Positions 37,630 to 46,731 of a stretch of DNA of 64,000 nt are shown piece after piece. How positions within the stretch are numbered: the first letter of the stretch is position 1; every line of letters starts with the position of its first letter. The notes under the pieces are model-generated. The model ran no database searches. It worked only from the letters and a program-made list of their open reading frames with translations, and was not told where the DNA came from. Source of the DNA: Hyphomicrobiales bacterium (GTDB lineage: Bacteria; Pseudomonadota; Alphaproteobacteria; Rhizobiales; Rhizobiaceae); contig UBTY01000015.1 of the NCBI GenBank assembly GCA_900468535.1, positions 1 to 64,000 of the forward strand. Direction: 5' to 3'. A program made the position numbers and the translations under genes.

Positions 37630-38748
37630 TTAACCTCCCTGCCTGATTTCTCGTTCGAACTCTCCAATCGAACGGGACGAAATCGCCTCCCAGTCCCAAT
37701 CGATACCGAGCCCCGGCGTCGAAGGCGCAAGTGCCATTCCCTGCTCGATCTTCAGCCTCGAGGTCGTGATATCGTCCAGTTGCGGAATGTATTCGACATA
37801 TTTGCCGTTTGGCACGGCGCAGGTCAGGCTGACATGCAGCTCCATCAGGAAATGCGGGCAAACCGGCATATCGAAGGCTTCGGCTGCATGTGCGACCTTC
37901 AGCCAAGGCGTGATCCCGCCGATACGGGCAGCATCGACCTGCACGATCGAGCAGGCGCCCTTCTGCATATACTCGCGGAAATGCCGTATCGAATACAGGG
38001 ACTCACCGACGGCGACAGGGGTCGGACTGGCACGGTTGAGCCGGATGTGTCCATCGATGTCGTCGGCAGGCAAGGGCTCTTCCAGCCAGCCGAGGTCCAG
38101 TTCGCGCAGACGGTCTGCCCGGCGGATCGCCTCGTCGACCGTAAATCCCTGGTTGGCATCCGTCATGATCTCGTAGCCATCACCGACGGCCTTACGGACC
38201 GCGGAGAGGCGCGCGAAATCCTCGGAGCCATGCGGCTTGCCGATCTTCACCTTGGAGCCGGTGAAGCCCTTCGATTTCGCATCCAAGGCATCCTCGACCA
38301 AGGCTTCGGTCGGAATGTGAAGCCAGCCGCCCTCGGTCGTATAAAGCGGGCAGCGGTCCTTTGCGCCACCAGCAAGCTTCCACAATGGCAGGCCTTGCTT
38401 GCGGGCTCGCAGATCCCAAAGCGCCGTGTCGATCGCGGCCAGCGCGATCGAGGTAATGGCGCCGATCGTCGTTGCGTGGGTCGCAAACTCCAGTTCGTGC
38501 CAGATCGCTTCGATCTGATCCGCATCACGACCAATCAGGCGCGGCGCGAGATGATCGGCGAGAAGACGCATGACGGAGGAACCGCCGGTGCCGATCGTAT
38601 AACTATAGCCGGTGCCGCTCGCTCCATCACTGTCGGTGATAGTGACGAGCGGCGTTTCCTGGCTGACGAAACTCTGGATGGCGTCGGTACGTTCAACCTT
38701 CGGGCGAAGGTCGACCATCCTCAGTTCGATACGCTCGATCTTTGCCAT
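37630..38748 (-). CDS. Mandelate racemase/muconate lactonizing enzyme-family dehydratase
   Basis: This 372-residue enolase-superfamily protein has the KxK pair in TGSKVKIGKP, metal ligands in EIMTDANQGF, GWLEEPLPADD and AVGESLYS, and a general-base His in VCPHFLMELH. Members of this subgroup dehydrate or racemise sugar acids. It is distinct from the fuconate dehydratase at the other end of the operon, so the cluster has two sugar-acid dehydratases and may handle a second substrate such as another 6-deoxy-hexonate or a pentonate. It begins 5 bases after the ABC ATPase stop. Confidence 0.85.
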   Translation of the reverse strand: MAKIERIELRMVDLRPKVERTDAIQSFVSQETPLVTITDSDGASGTGYSYTIGTGGSSVMRLLADHLAPRLIGRDADQIEAIWHELEFATHATTIGAITSIALAAIDTALWDLRARKQGLPLWKLAGGAKDRCPLYTTEGGWLHIPTEALVEDALDAKSKGFTGSKVKIGKPHGSEDFARLSAVRKAVGDGYEIMTDANQGFTVDEAIRRADRLRELDLGWLEEPLPADDIDGHIRLNRASPTPVAVGESLYSIRHFREYMQKGACSIVQVDAARIGGITPWLKVAHAAEAFDMPVCPHFLMELHVSLTCAVPNGKYVEYIPQLDDITTSRLKIEQGMALAPSTPGLGIDWDWEAISSRSIGEFEREIRQGG

Positions 38749-38753
38749 TGTCG

Positions 38754-39851
38754 TCAGACCCTCAGCGTGCGGCCGCTATCGCGGTCGAAAAGATGAGCTT
38801 GTGCAAGATCGAAGCAGAAATTCACCCGTTCGTCGGGTCGCAACGGCCGGGGGTTCAACATACGGCCGACCCATTCGGCGTTTCCGAAGTCCGAAAAGAC
38901 TAGCGTTTCATTTCCGAGCGGCTCGGTCAGCGTCACCGGCAGATCCTGCGAATGCACATCGGCTTCATGGCCGGAATGGAGACCGTGCCCGGCCGGATAA
39001 AGGTCATCGGGACGAAGGCCGAATGTAATCTTCTGGCCGGCACTCACGCGGTCACGGAAGCGCGCCGGAATCGGGAGACGATCCCCGTTTTCGAAGACGA
39101 CCTGTCCATCCGCGATCTCCGCATCCTTGAGGTTCATCGGCGGCGATCCGATGAAGCCTGCGACGAACTTCGACTGCGGACGCTGGAACACATCCTCCGG
39201 CGTTCCGACCTGCTCGATGCGACCGTCGCGCATGATGACGATGCGGTCGGCGAGCGTCATCGCCTCGACCTGGTCATGGGTAACGTAGATGACCGTCGAT
39301 TTCACCTTGGCGTGCAGCTTCTTGATTTCGACGCGCATCTGCGTCCTGAGCTTCGCGTCGAGGTTCGACAGCGGCTCGTCGAAGAGGAAGACGTCAGGGT
39401 TGCGTACGATGGCGCGACCCATTGCAACACGCTGGCGCTGACCGCCGGACAATTGCGACGGGCGGCGGTCAAGGAGATGCGTGAGGTCGAGCGTCCGGGC
39501 CGCTTCATCGACACGCGGGGCGATCTCCTCCGGCTTCATGCCTGATATCTTCAGCGAGAAGCCCATGTTTTCGCGCACCGTCATGTGTGGGTAAAGCGCG
39601 TAGGACTGGAAGACCATGGCGAGATTGCGCGAACGCGGAGGCAGGTCGTTGACGACACGGCCGTCGATCTTCAGGTTGCCACCGGAGATCGGCTCGAGAC
39701 CGGCAATCATTCTAAGCGTCGTGGACTTGCCGCAGCCGGAGGGACCGACCAGGGCGATGAACTCGCGATCGGCGACTTCGAGATCGATACCGTGGACAAC
39801 GTCAAGAGAACCGTAGCGCTTGACCAGTTTTTCGAGGGAGACGGTTGCCAT
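38754..39851 (-). CDS. Sugar ABC transporter ATP-binding protein (UgpC/MalK-like)
   Basis: The 365-residue ATPase has Walker A GPSGCGKST, Q-loop VFQSYALYPHMTV, signature LSGGQRQRVAMGRA, Walker B VFLFDEPLSNLD and the switch His in YVTHDQVEAMT. The C-terminal part is the MalK/UgpC-type TOBE/OB domain. It energises the two permeases encoded 3 bases upstream. Together with the binding protein this is a CUT1-type carbohydrate importer, consistent with sugar catabolism in the same operon. Confidence 0.93.
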   Translation of the reverse strand: MATVSLEKLVKRYGSLDVVHGIDLEVADREFIALVGPSGCGKSTTLRMIAGLEPISGGNLKIDGRVVNDLPPRSRNLAMVFQSYALYPHMTVRENMGFSLKISGMKPEEIAPRVDEAARTLDLTHLLDRRPSQLSGGQRQRVAMGRAIVRNPDVFLFDEPLSNLDAKLRTQMRVEIKKLHAKVKSTVIYVTHDQVEAMTLADRIVIMRDGRIEQVGTPEDVFQRPQSKFVAGFIGSPPMNLKDAEIADGQVVFENGDRLPIPARFRDRVSAGQKITFGLRPDDLYPAGHGLHSGHEADVHSQDLPVTLTEPLGNETLVFSDFGNAEWVGRMLNPRPLRPDERVNFCFDLAQAHLFDRDSGRTLRV

Positions 39852-39854
39852 GGT

Positions 39855-40721
39855 TTATCCTTTGACTGCGCCGGAGGTGAGGCCGGAAACCAGATGCTTC
39901 TGGACGATGAAGGTCAGAATGAGAGCGGGAATGATCATGACCACGGCCAGCGCGCACATGCCGCGCCAATCGATGGTGAACTCCGCAGTGTAATCCAGCA
40001 ATCCGACCGGCAGCGTCTTGGAATTGACGGAGCGCGTAAGCTGCGAGGCGAGCGCGAACTCGTTCCAGGACGTCAGGAAGGCGAAGATGCCGGCTGAGGC
40101 GATGCCGGGTCCGGCAAGAGGAAACTCGACCTGCCAGAAAGCCTGCCAGCGCGTGCAACCATCGATCTGAGCCGCCTCGGCCAGATCCTTCGGCACCTGC
40201 CGAAAGAAGCCGTCGATCAGCCAGATGGTGAAAGGCACGTTCAGCGCGACATAGGCCATGATCAGACCGAAGTGCGTGTCGATGATGCCAAGCTTTGAAT
40301 AGACGAAGAACAGAGGCAGCGACAAAGCGATGCCGGGAACCGTGCGTGTCAGCATCAGGCCGAGGAAGATCGACGACTTGGCACGGAAGCGGAAGCGGGC
40401 GAAGGCGTAACCGCCTGCCATGCCGATCGCGAGCGCAATTGCCGTCGAGGTCACGGAAATGATGAGCGAGTTGGTGAAGTAGCTGATGATCGGAATGCCG
40501 CCCTGGCCGAGGCCGGAGAACATCGCGACGTAGGCGTCGCCGGACAGGGACTGAGGCACCCAGACCGGCGGCTTCGACATGATCTCGACCGTGGGGCGGA
40601 ACGAGGAGAGGACGATCCACAGGCCCGGCATGCAGATGACCGCCATGGCAAGGAACAGACCGATCTTGTGAGCGACCGACAGGACAAGGCCGGTGTAGCG
40701 CGCTTTTGCGTTTTCGTTCAT
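39855..40721 (-). CDS. Sugar ABC transporter permease, MalG/UgpE-like
   Basis: This 288-residue permease has six hydrophobic segments and the EAA loop LAEAAQIDGCTRWQAFWQVEFPLAGPG, typical of the second CUT1 permease. The ATG at 40721 (MNENAKARYTG) lies one base after the stop of the first permease; the longer reading frame upstream is within that gene and is rejected. It forms the channel with the other permease. Confidence 0.93.
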   Translation of the reverse strand: MNENAKARYTGLVLSVAHKIGLFLAMAVICMPGLWIVLSSFRPTVEIMSKPPVWVPQSLSGDAYVAMFSGLGQGGIPIISYFTNSLIISVTSTAIALAIGMAGGYAFARFRFRAKSSIFLGLMLTRTVPGIALSLPLFFVYSKLGIIDTHFGLIMAYVALNVPFTIWLIDGFFRQVPKDLAEAAQIDGCTRWQAFWQVEFPLAGPGIASAGIFAFLTSWNEFALASQLTRSVNSKTLPVGLLDYTAEFTIDWRGMCALAVVMIIPALILTFIVQKHLVSGLTSGAVKG

Positions 40722-40722
40722 C

Positions 40723-41619
40723 TCACCACTCCGCGGCGATCTGGGTCCGCGCCGCCGAAAGCTTGCGGAAGAAATAGACGGTGAAGACGATGGACAGCAG
40801 GATTGCGGCATAGGCCATCGCGTTGGCAAGGCCCATCCGGGCGTCAGCATAGGCTGTGCGAGATACCAGCGTCCAAAGCAGTTCGGTACGCTTCGCCGGA
40901 CCGCCATCCGTCATGATCTTGACGATGTCGTAGGCTCTCGCGACATCAAGGGAACGGATGGTCATCGCGATATAGGCAAAGGGCATGACGAACGGCCAGG
41001 TGACATAGCGAAAGGTCTGCCAGGGCGTACAGCCGTCGACACGGGCAGCCTCGATCGGCTCCTTCGGCATGGCGAGCAGCCCGGCAAGGATCAGGATCGC
41101 GAATACGGACGTGGACGACCAGATCTCGGCAACCAGGATCGCCACGAAGGCGAGCTGCCCGTCGATCAGCCATGGGATTGCCCGGTCGGTCAGTCCAAGC
41201 GACTGCAACGCGTTGTTGATCAGCCCGATATTGTCGTTGAACATGAACTTGAACTGGAAGCCGACGAGGATCGGCGAGAACATCATGGGAAACATCATGA
41301 TGGTGCGCAGCGCTCGCTGGCCCGAGGTGGCCTTCTCGACCAGCATCGCAAGTCCGAGCCCCAACAGCATCTCCACATTGAGCGCGACCGTCAGCAGAAG
41401 CACGGTTCGGCCAAATGCGGTCCAGAACTCGATGTCTGTCAGAATGCGCGTGTAGTTGCGGAAACCAACGAAAGTGTAGAGCGATGCCGGTTGCGTCAGC
41501 CGGAATGCTGTGAAGCTCGAATAGAGCGAAAGAATGAGCGGAATGATGACGACGGCCGCGAGCACCACGATGGCGGGCAGCAGAAGCAGAAACGGCGCCG
41601 GGGGTCTCCAGCCTTTCAT
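40723..41619 (-). CDS. Sugar ABC transporter permease, MalF/UgpA-like
   Basis: This 298-residue permease begins with a short cytosolic tail and a strong hydrophobic helix (FLLLLPAIVVLAAVVIIPLIL), followed by five more segments. The EAA motif is in IEAARVDGCTPWQTFRYVTWPFVMP. It is the first permease of the CUT1 importer; a 133-base gap separates it from the binding-protein gene upstream, which could hold a processing hairpin that sets expression levels. Confidence 0.92.
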   Translation of the reverse strand: MKGWRPPAPFLLLLPAIVVLAAVVIIPLILSLYSSFTAFRLTQPASLYTFVGFRNYTRILTDIEFWTAFGRTVLLLTVALNVEMLLGLGLAMLVEKATSGQRALRTIMMFPMMFSPILVGFQFKFMFNDNIGLINNALQSLGLTDRAIPWLIDGQLAFVAILVAEIWSSTSVFAILILAGLLAMPKEPIEAARVDGCTPWQTFRYVTWPFVMPFAYIAMTIRSLDVARAYDIVKIMTDGGPAKRTELLWTLVSRTAYADARMGLANAMAYAAILLSIVFTVYFFRKLSAARTQIAAEW

Positions 41620-41752
41620 GCCTTGGCTTCTCCTGTCTTATCTAATCAAATGGAGGACCATGCCTGCCGGCGACCGGCAGCGCTCAGTCCTCGTCAAATT
41701 TTACGGGAATGATGAAATGTGGCGCCGGCGTACCGGCGCCACGAACAGGCGA

Positions 41753-43069
41753 TTAAAGCTCGCCTGAATCCTCGAGGATCTGCGTCGCCTTCTTGGCGGC
41801 GGTATCCAAAGCTTCCTTGGAGCTCTTGTCGCCAAGGATGGCAGCCTGAAGCTCCGGGTAGACCGCGTTGGAGATTTCGATCCAGGACGGCGTCTGCGGA
41901 ACGGCGAAGGCGTGCTTTGCCGCTTCCTGGAATGCCGTCAGCACTTCCTTCTTGTAGGGATCGTTCTCGGCCTGCTTGATATCCCAATCCCACACGGCGG
42001 TGCGGGTCGGCAGCGGACCGCCGGCAGATTCAAGCTTCTGGCTGTCTTCGTTGGTCAGGAACCAGACGAGCGAGGCGGCAGCATCCTTGTTGGCGCAGCT
42101 TTCCGTAACCGAGAAGCCGTGATGACCGGACCAGCCCGTGCGCTTGCCGGACGAGCCTGCTGGCTGCACCTTCACGCCGACATTGCCTGCAACCTTGGAA
42201 GACTTCGGATCATTGAAGAAGCTTGCCCAGCCCGGCCAATCGAGGTTGATCGCGATTGTGCCGGATGCAAAGCCCTGGCCAAGGTCGTCCCAGAGATAGT
42301 TCGTCGTGCCAGCCGGAACAGCCTTCGCCTTGTAGAGATTGACGAACCAGTCGAGCGCGCGAACGCCAGCTTCCGAGTTGAAGGCAGGCTTGCCGTCGGC
42401 ATCGAGATATTCCCCGCCTTCAGCGACCAGCATTTCATAGAAGCGGCCATTGATCGCCTCTTCCTTGCCGGCAAACTGGGTGCCGTAGAATTCAGGCGGC
42501 TTCGAGAAGAATGCAGCCTGATCCGCGACCTGCTGCCAGGTATCCGGCGGGGTCAGCTCGTAGCCATACTTCTCCTTGAACGCGGCCTTCTTGGCCTCGT
42601 CCTGGTAAAGGCTCTTCTGATAGTAGAGAGCGGACACGTCGAACTGGGCGCGCGGCAGCATTACGAGCTTGCCACCCAGCGTCGAAGACTTGATGTTCGC
42701 CGGCACGAAGGCGTCGATCTCTTCTTTCGGAAGCAGCTTCGACAGGTCCGTGTAGATATCCGGATACTGCGGCGCAAAGGACGAGTGGTTGGAACCAACG
42801 CACCAGGTGATATTGCCCGTCGCGATATCAGACTTGATTTCCTTGTCGAGCTCGAAGTGGTTCTTCTTCGACAGGATATTCACCTTTGCTCCGGTGGCCT
42901 TCTCCCATTCAGCGATACGGGCATAGAGGCCTTCGTACTGCTGACCACCAATGAGCTTTGCGTCAATCGTGACGCCCTCGTATTTACCTGGCAGCTCTGC
43001 TGCGAACGCGCCTCCCGCCAGGGCACACATAACTGCGCCGGCTGCGACGCCGGCTAGAAATCTCGACAT
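41753..43069 (-). CDS. Sugar ABC transporter substrate-binding protein
   Basis: The 438-residue protein has an N-terminal Sec signal (RFLAGVAAGAVMCALAGGAFA, cleavage after AFA near residue 23) and reads as a CUT1 extracellular solute-binding protein, with the first mature strand KYEGVTIDAKLIGG and a Trp-rich ligand region (GWSGHHGFSVTE). As the first gene of the eleven-gene operon it is transcribed divergently from an IclR regulator. The likely ligand is L-fucose, L-fuconate or a similar deoxy sugar, inferred from downstream enzymes. Confidence 0.92.
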   Translation of the reverse strand: MSRFLAGVAAGAVMCALAGGAFAAELPGKYEGVTIDAKLIGGQQYEGLYARIAEWEKATGAKVNILSKKNHFELDKEIKSDIATGNITWCVGSNHSSFAPQYPDIYTDLSKLLPKEEIDAFVPANIKSSTLGGKLVMLPRAQFDVSALYYQKSLYQDEAKKAAFKEKYGYELTPPDTWQQVADQAAFFSKPPEFYGTQFAGKEEAINGRFYEMLVAEGGEYLDADGKPAFNSEAGVRALDWFVNLYKAKAVPAGTTNYLWDDLGQGFASGTIAINLDWPGWASFFNDPKSSKVAGNVGVKVQPAGSSGKRTGWSGHHGFSVTESCANKDAAASLVWFLTNEDSQKLESAGGPLPTRTAVWDWDIKQAENDPYKKEVLTAFQEAAKHAFAVPQTPSWIEISNAVYPELQAAILGDKSSKEALDTAAKKATQILEDSGEL

Positions 43070-43239
43070 CTGCTCCTCCCGATGTTAGCCCTCACCAGTG
43101 AGAGCTTCATTCATATACAAACCATTTATTCATCCACCGTCAAGCCCCTCGGCATGAAACAGCGTTCTTTCTCACAAGGCGGGGATTGTCACGCCACAAT
43201 TATCCGCATATGAATTTCGTTATTCACTGGAGAGAACCC

Positions 43240-44028
43240 GTGTCGGAAGAGGAAAGCGATCGTTACAGGGCACCCGCGCTGGACAAGGGGCTGGATATCC
43301 TGGAGCTGCTGGCCGGCGTTGACGGCGGGCTCACTCAAGCGGAAATCGCCAAGAGGCTCGATCGCAGCCCCAACGAGTTCTATCGCATGCTCGACCGTCT
43401 CGTCAGACGCGGTTACGTGACGCGAATCGACGGCGACCGCTTCTCGTTGACACTGAAGCTTTTCGGCCTCGCGCAGCGGCACGCCCCTGTCCGCCGCCTC
43501 GTCTCCTTCGCCGTCCCGCTCATGCGCGAACTTGCAGAAGCATCGCGGCAAGCGAACCAGCTCGTGGTCTTTGATCGCGGCAACCCCGTTGTCATCGCGC
43601 AACAGGAAGCGCCCGGCTATTGGGGAATCTCGATCCGCGTCGGATCGCGAATCAGCCTCTTCGACACAGGCTCTGGCCATGTTCTGCTGGCCTTCCGCTC
43701 GCAGGTCGAACGCGAGCGCATGATTGCCGAGAACAGCGCCGACGGTAAGGATGGGGGGCTAGCGCCGGACTTCCTGGCTCGGCTCGACCTCATTCGCTCG
43801 CGAGGCTACGAGATGATGCCGAGCGCACAGACGGCAGGTGTCATCAACCTGTCCGCGCCGGTGCTAAGCGCCGACGGAACGGCCATTGCCGCGCTGACAG
43901 TCCCCTATATCACGCTGATCAACACCCCAGATGCTCCCGACATATCGACGACGTTGCACCTGATCAGCCAGACTACGCGAAACCTGTCGGAACTAGCGGG
44001 CGCCGGACTCAGCGACGACGAAGTCTAG
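43240..44028 (+). CDS. IclR-family transcriptional regulator
   Basis: This regulator of about 262 residues has an IclR winged helix (GLDILELLAGVDGGLTQAEIAKRLDRSPNEFYRMLDRLVRRGYV) and the C-terminal effector domain beginning near RRLVSFAVPLMRELAEAS. The GTG at 43240 is preferred because GGAGAG stands 5 to 7 bases ahead of it; in-frame starts at 43186 (TTG) and 43210 (ATG) are possible. It is divergent from the sugar ABC/fuconate operon. The gap carries TTCATATAC and an ATGAAT/ATTCAC dyad at 43210-43227 that could be its binding site. It is the likely controller of that operon. Confidence 0.9.
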   Translation: MSEEESDRYRAPALDKGLDILELLAGVDGGLTQAEIAKRLDRSPNEFYRMLDRLVRRGYVTRIDGDRFSLTLKLFGLAQRHAPVRRLVSFAVPLMRELAEASRQANQLVVFDRGNPVVIAQQEAPGYWGISIRVGSRISLFDTGSGHVLLAFRSQVERERMIAENSADGKDGGLAPDFLARLDLIRSRGYEMMPSAQTAGVINLSAPVLSADGTAIAALTVPYITLINTPDAPDISTTLHLISQTTRNLSELAGAGLSDDEV

Positions 44029-44127
44029 ATTTTCCTATGAATGATCGATTCGTATGCGCGTCACCAGGCATGGCGTCGCGCATTGAATCTATGTAGCCAC
44101 ACGAGCGGCAGTCGCTTTCACTGAAAA

Positions 44128-45258
44128 TCAGCGAAAGCTTTTCTCAAACAGGTGATTGAGATCATCGATTGCGACGCTTGCGCGTTCGGTGCCTGTAACC
44201 GCCTGATTGATGCGCTGCGAGGCCGCTTCCTGGAATGGCATGTAGCCATCGTGCCGGGGCCGCAACCAGGCGCCTTCGAGCGTTTTTCTCGTGTTGCGGT
44301 AAAAGGACAACGTGGCCTCGTTGGCTCCATCATCCTCCCAGCCGGCGGCATGGCCCGGCTGGCCACCGCTTTGCCAGTATCGGCCAGCCTGCACTTCGCC
44401 ACTGGCGATCCAATAGGCGAAATCGATCGCCGCCTGCCTGTTGGCGCTGAAGGCTGAAACCGCGATTCCAGTGCCGCCGAGCGCGGAGCCGACCGGAGCG
44501 TTCGAACCGGCAAACGGAATATCGGCAAAGGCGATGCGATGGGGCAGGAAACCTTGCAGCGTGTAATTCACATAGCCATAGATCAACGGCGCGAGACTGT
44601 AGCGTGAGCCGTTCTCCGCCATCCGGTCCAGAACGGCAATTGGATCCATCGTGACGCAAAGCGGATCGATGAGACCGGCCAACTCGCGGATCATCTCGAT
44701 CGCCTGCGTTCCAATCTCCCGATCGACGAATGGCCCTACCCGATCGACCGAGCACGGTCGCCCAAGCTGGCCCGCCAGCGTGAACAGACACATCAGCGAA
44801 TGGGGCGGACGCAATGGAAGCAGCACTTCACCCGCTTTTGCGAGCGCAACGACGTCCTGCCATTGCTCCGGTGCGGCGGCCATCCGATCGGGGCGCCAGG
44901 CCTGCACCTGGGTCGCCGCATCGATCGGAAACGCCCATTGCCTTCCCTGCCAATTATAGCTCGGGAACGAGGCGCCAACAGTACCTTTGGCAAGGGCCGC
45001 GAAAGCCGCTTCCCGTCCCTCTTCATCGAGCGGTGCAAGGCAGTTCTCCGCGGTGATCTGCCCCACGTGAGGATGGTCGATGACGATCAGGTCGTAGCTA
45101 CGAGCGAGTTCTTCGACAGGATAGCTCTCGAAGTCCTGAAGCGACCGCTTGTCCCAGGTAACAGAAACGCCGGCCTTCTCCAGCCAGTCCTGTGAACAGG
45201 CGACCATCGGGTCATACCCGCGAGGATGGCTCCAGGTCATTCCCTTGAGGGTAATCAT
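44128..45258 (-). CDS. Solute-binding-protein-fold protein without signal peptide
   Basis: The 376-residue product reads as a type of extracellular solute-binding protein: it begins MITLKGMTWSHPRGYDPM, which corresponds to the first mature strand of such proteins, and continues with the expected cleft residues (IDHPHVGQI, FPSYNWQGRQWAFPIDAATQVQ, and the GGTGIAVSAFSANRQAAIDFAYWIASGEVQ region). No signal peptide precedes it, and the ATG overlaps the CaiB stop by 4 bases (ATGA), so none could be hidden upstream. No permease or ATPase gene accompanies it. A cytoplasmic ligand-binding or chaperone-like role linked to the CoA transferase is possible. Confidence 0.8.
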   Translation of the reverse strand: MITLKGMTWSHPRGYDPMVACSQDWLEKAGVSVTWDKRSLQDFESYPVEELARSYDLIVIDHPHVGQITAENCLAPLDEEGREAAFAALAKGTVGASFPSYNWQGRQWAFPIDAATQVQAWRPDRMAAAPEQWQDVVALAKAGEVLLPLRPPHSLMCLFTLAGQLGRPCSVDRVGPFVDREIGTQAIEMIRELAGLIDPLCVTMDPIAVLDRMAENGSRYSLAPLIYGYVNYTLQGFLPHRIAFADIPFAGSNAPVGSALGGTGIAVSAFSANRQAAIDFAYWIASGEVQAGRYWQSGGQPGHAAGWEDDGANEATLSFYRNTRKTLEGAWLRPRHDGYMPFQEAASQRINQAVTGTERASVAIDDLNHLFEKSFR

Positions 45259-46412
45259 GCTTCGAACTCCCTGCGGATATCGGCGCTGTGTTCTCCAATC
45301 CGTGGCGCGGCACGCCCTAAAGTCGGACGCTTGCCGTTAACGCGGATCGGGGAGCGGGTCGTGTCGATGGAGACATCATCTTCTCGCGTAACCGTCTGCA
45401 GCATGTCGAGAATGCGGAAGCCGTCGCTCTGGAGCAGCTCGGACCACTGCAAGACCTTCGCGCACCAGATGTCGGCGGGCTCCAGTATGGAAAGCCAGTG
45501 ATCGACTGTGTGTGTTGCGATGCGGCTCGCGATGATCTGCTTGATCTCATCCCGCTTCGTGAACCAGGCCTTGCTGTCGTCGCGGTAGGGCTGCAACTCA
45601 ACCAACTCCAGCAGATCCTGGAGCTTACCGATTGGCATCATTGCAATCGCCAGATAGCCGTCACTCGCTGGATAGACGCCGTAGGGGGCGGACAGATAAG
45701 CGTGGGCGCTGCGGAAATCCGAGCGCTTCGGCGCACGGCCGCCATCGTTGAGATGGGTGGTGAGCACCTCGAACTGGAAGTCCACAAGGCTCTCCAGGAG
45801 GCTCGTCTGAATATGCGCACCCTTGCCGGAGATCCCGCGCCTGACGAGCGCGGCGAGAATGCCTTGGCAGGTGTTGGCACCAGCCAGCATATCGGCGACC
45901 GCAAGTCCGAACGGAACAGGACCCTGCTGCTCGTCGCCGTTCAGCCACATGACGCCTGATCGCGCCTGCGCCAGCAGATCCTGGCCGGGACGCATGACCC
46001 AGGGGCCCTCCTCGCCATAGCCGCTGATGGACGCATAGACAATCGACGGATTGATCGCCTTCACAGCCTCGTAGTCGAGTCCGAGACGCTCGACGACACC
46101 GGGTCGAAAATTCTGGATTACCACGTCGGCCTTGGCGAAAAGCGTGCGCAGGAACGCGAGGTCTTCTTCGTTCTTCAGATCAATGGAAAGGCTTTCTTTG
46201 CCGCGATTGATGGCGTGGAAGAGCGTGGAATCGCCCCCGACCTCCGTGTCGCTCAGATAGAGCCGACGGGAAAGATCCCCACCGTCAGGCCTTTCGATCT
46301 TGATGACGCGAGCGCCAAGATCAAGCAGTCGCAGCGAGCAATATGGCCCGGACAAAAACTGGCTCAGGTCGACCACAGTGAGGCCAGCGAGCAGCCCGGT
46401 ATCGTCTTGCAT
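45255..46412 (-). CDS. CaiB/BaiF family III CoA transferase
   Basis: This 385-residue protein is a formyl-CoA-transferase-like family III CoA transferase, which moves CoA between acyl-CoA and a free acid. Signature segments are LTVVDLSQFLSGPYCSLRLLDLGARVIKIERPDGGD at the start, VDLKNEED, and the active-site Asp in RPGQDLLAQARSGVMW near residue 163. The ATG at 46412 (MQDDTGLLAGL) fits the family N-terminus better than the earlier in-frame ATG. It is the first gene of a two-gene operon with the signal-less binding protein. A 10-bp palindrome stands 55 bases upstream. The acid substrate is unknown. Confidence 0.9.
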   Translation of the reverse strand: MQDDTGLLAGLTVVDLSQFLSGPYCSLRLLDLGARVIKIERPDGGDLSRRLYLSDTEVGGDSTLFHAINRGKESLSIDLKNEEDLAFLRTLFAKADVVIQNFRPGVVERLGLDYEAVKAINPSIVYASISGYGEEGPWVMRPGQDLLAQARSGVMWLNGDEQQGPVPFGLAVADMLAGANTCQGILAALVRRGISGKGAHIQTSLLESLVDFQFEVLTTHLNDGGRAPKRSDFRSAHAYLSAPYGVYPASDGYLAIAMMPIGKLQDLLELVELQPYRDDSKAWFTKRDEIKQIIASRIATHTVDHWLSILEPADIWCAKVLQWSELLQSDGFRILDMLQTVTREDDVSIDTTRSPIRVNGKRPTLGRAAPRIGEHSADIRREFEA

Positions 46413-46731
46413 TCCTATCCTCCCACGGCATTGCATCGACAGATAATTCTTATCTGAATGATTAGTTCATATATGAGCTAGAGGATTTTGGTTGTCAACA
46501 TCGCAAGCCGAGTGTGCTGGTGACGACACCAAGGACAGCGAGACGGAAATGAGTTCGTGAAAATCGGGATGAGGAGCGACGGAACGTGTTCGCCAAACAA
46601 GCGAGATTGTATCGCACTGTAGCATTGGGACCGCCGGTACAAACGGATACAGGAAGCCACCTCGGCGGACATACTGGCGATACGCGACATCGGTTTAAGC
46701 AGGCTGTCTTTTGAAATCGAGAGGAACCCCA
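46413..46731. other. Intergenic region before the secreted hydrolase
   Basis: This 319-base gap separates the leftward CoA-transferase gene from the rightward hydrolase gene. It contains the palindrome TCATATATGA at 46467-46476, near a TATCTGAATGATTAG stretch that could include the leftward promoter. Several short frames exist but none has a convincing ribosome-binding site. I see no RNA gene or repeat in the remainder. Confidence 0.6.
46467..46476. promoter_or_regulatory. Palindrome upstream of the CoA-transferase gene
   Basis: TCATATATGA is a perfect 10-bp palindrome 55 bases before the CaiB-type start. A related TTCATATAC occurs in the IclR/sugar-importer gap near 43110, so the same regulator might act at both. 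Evidence is sequence symmetry only. Confidence 0.3.

Noticed and set aside
44029..44127. An imperfect stem (ATGCGCG with CGCGCAT) after the IclR gene as a terminator
   Set aside because: The loop is 16 bases long and no T tract follows; support is too weak.
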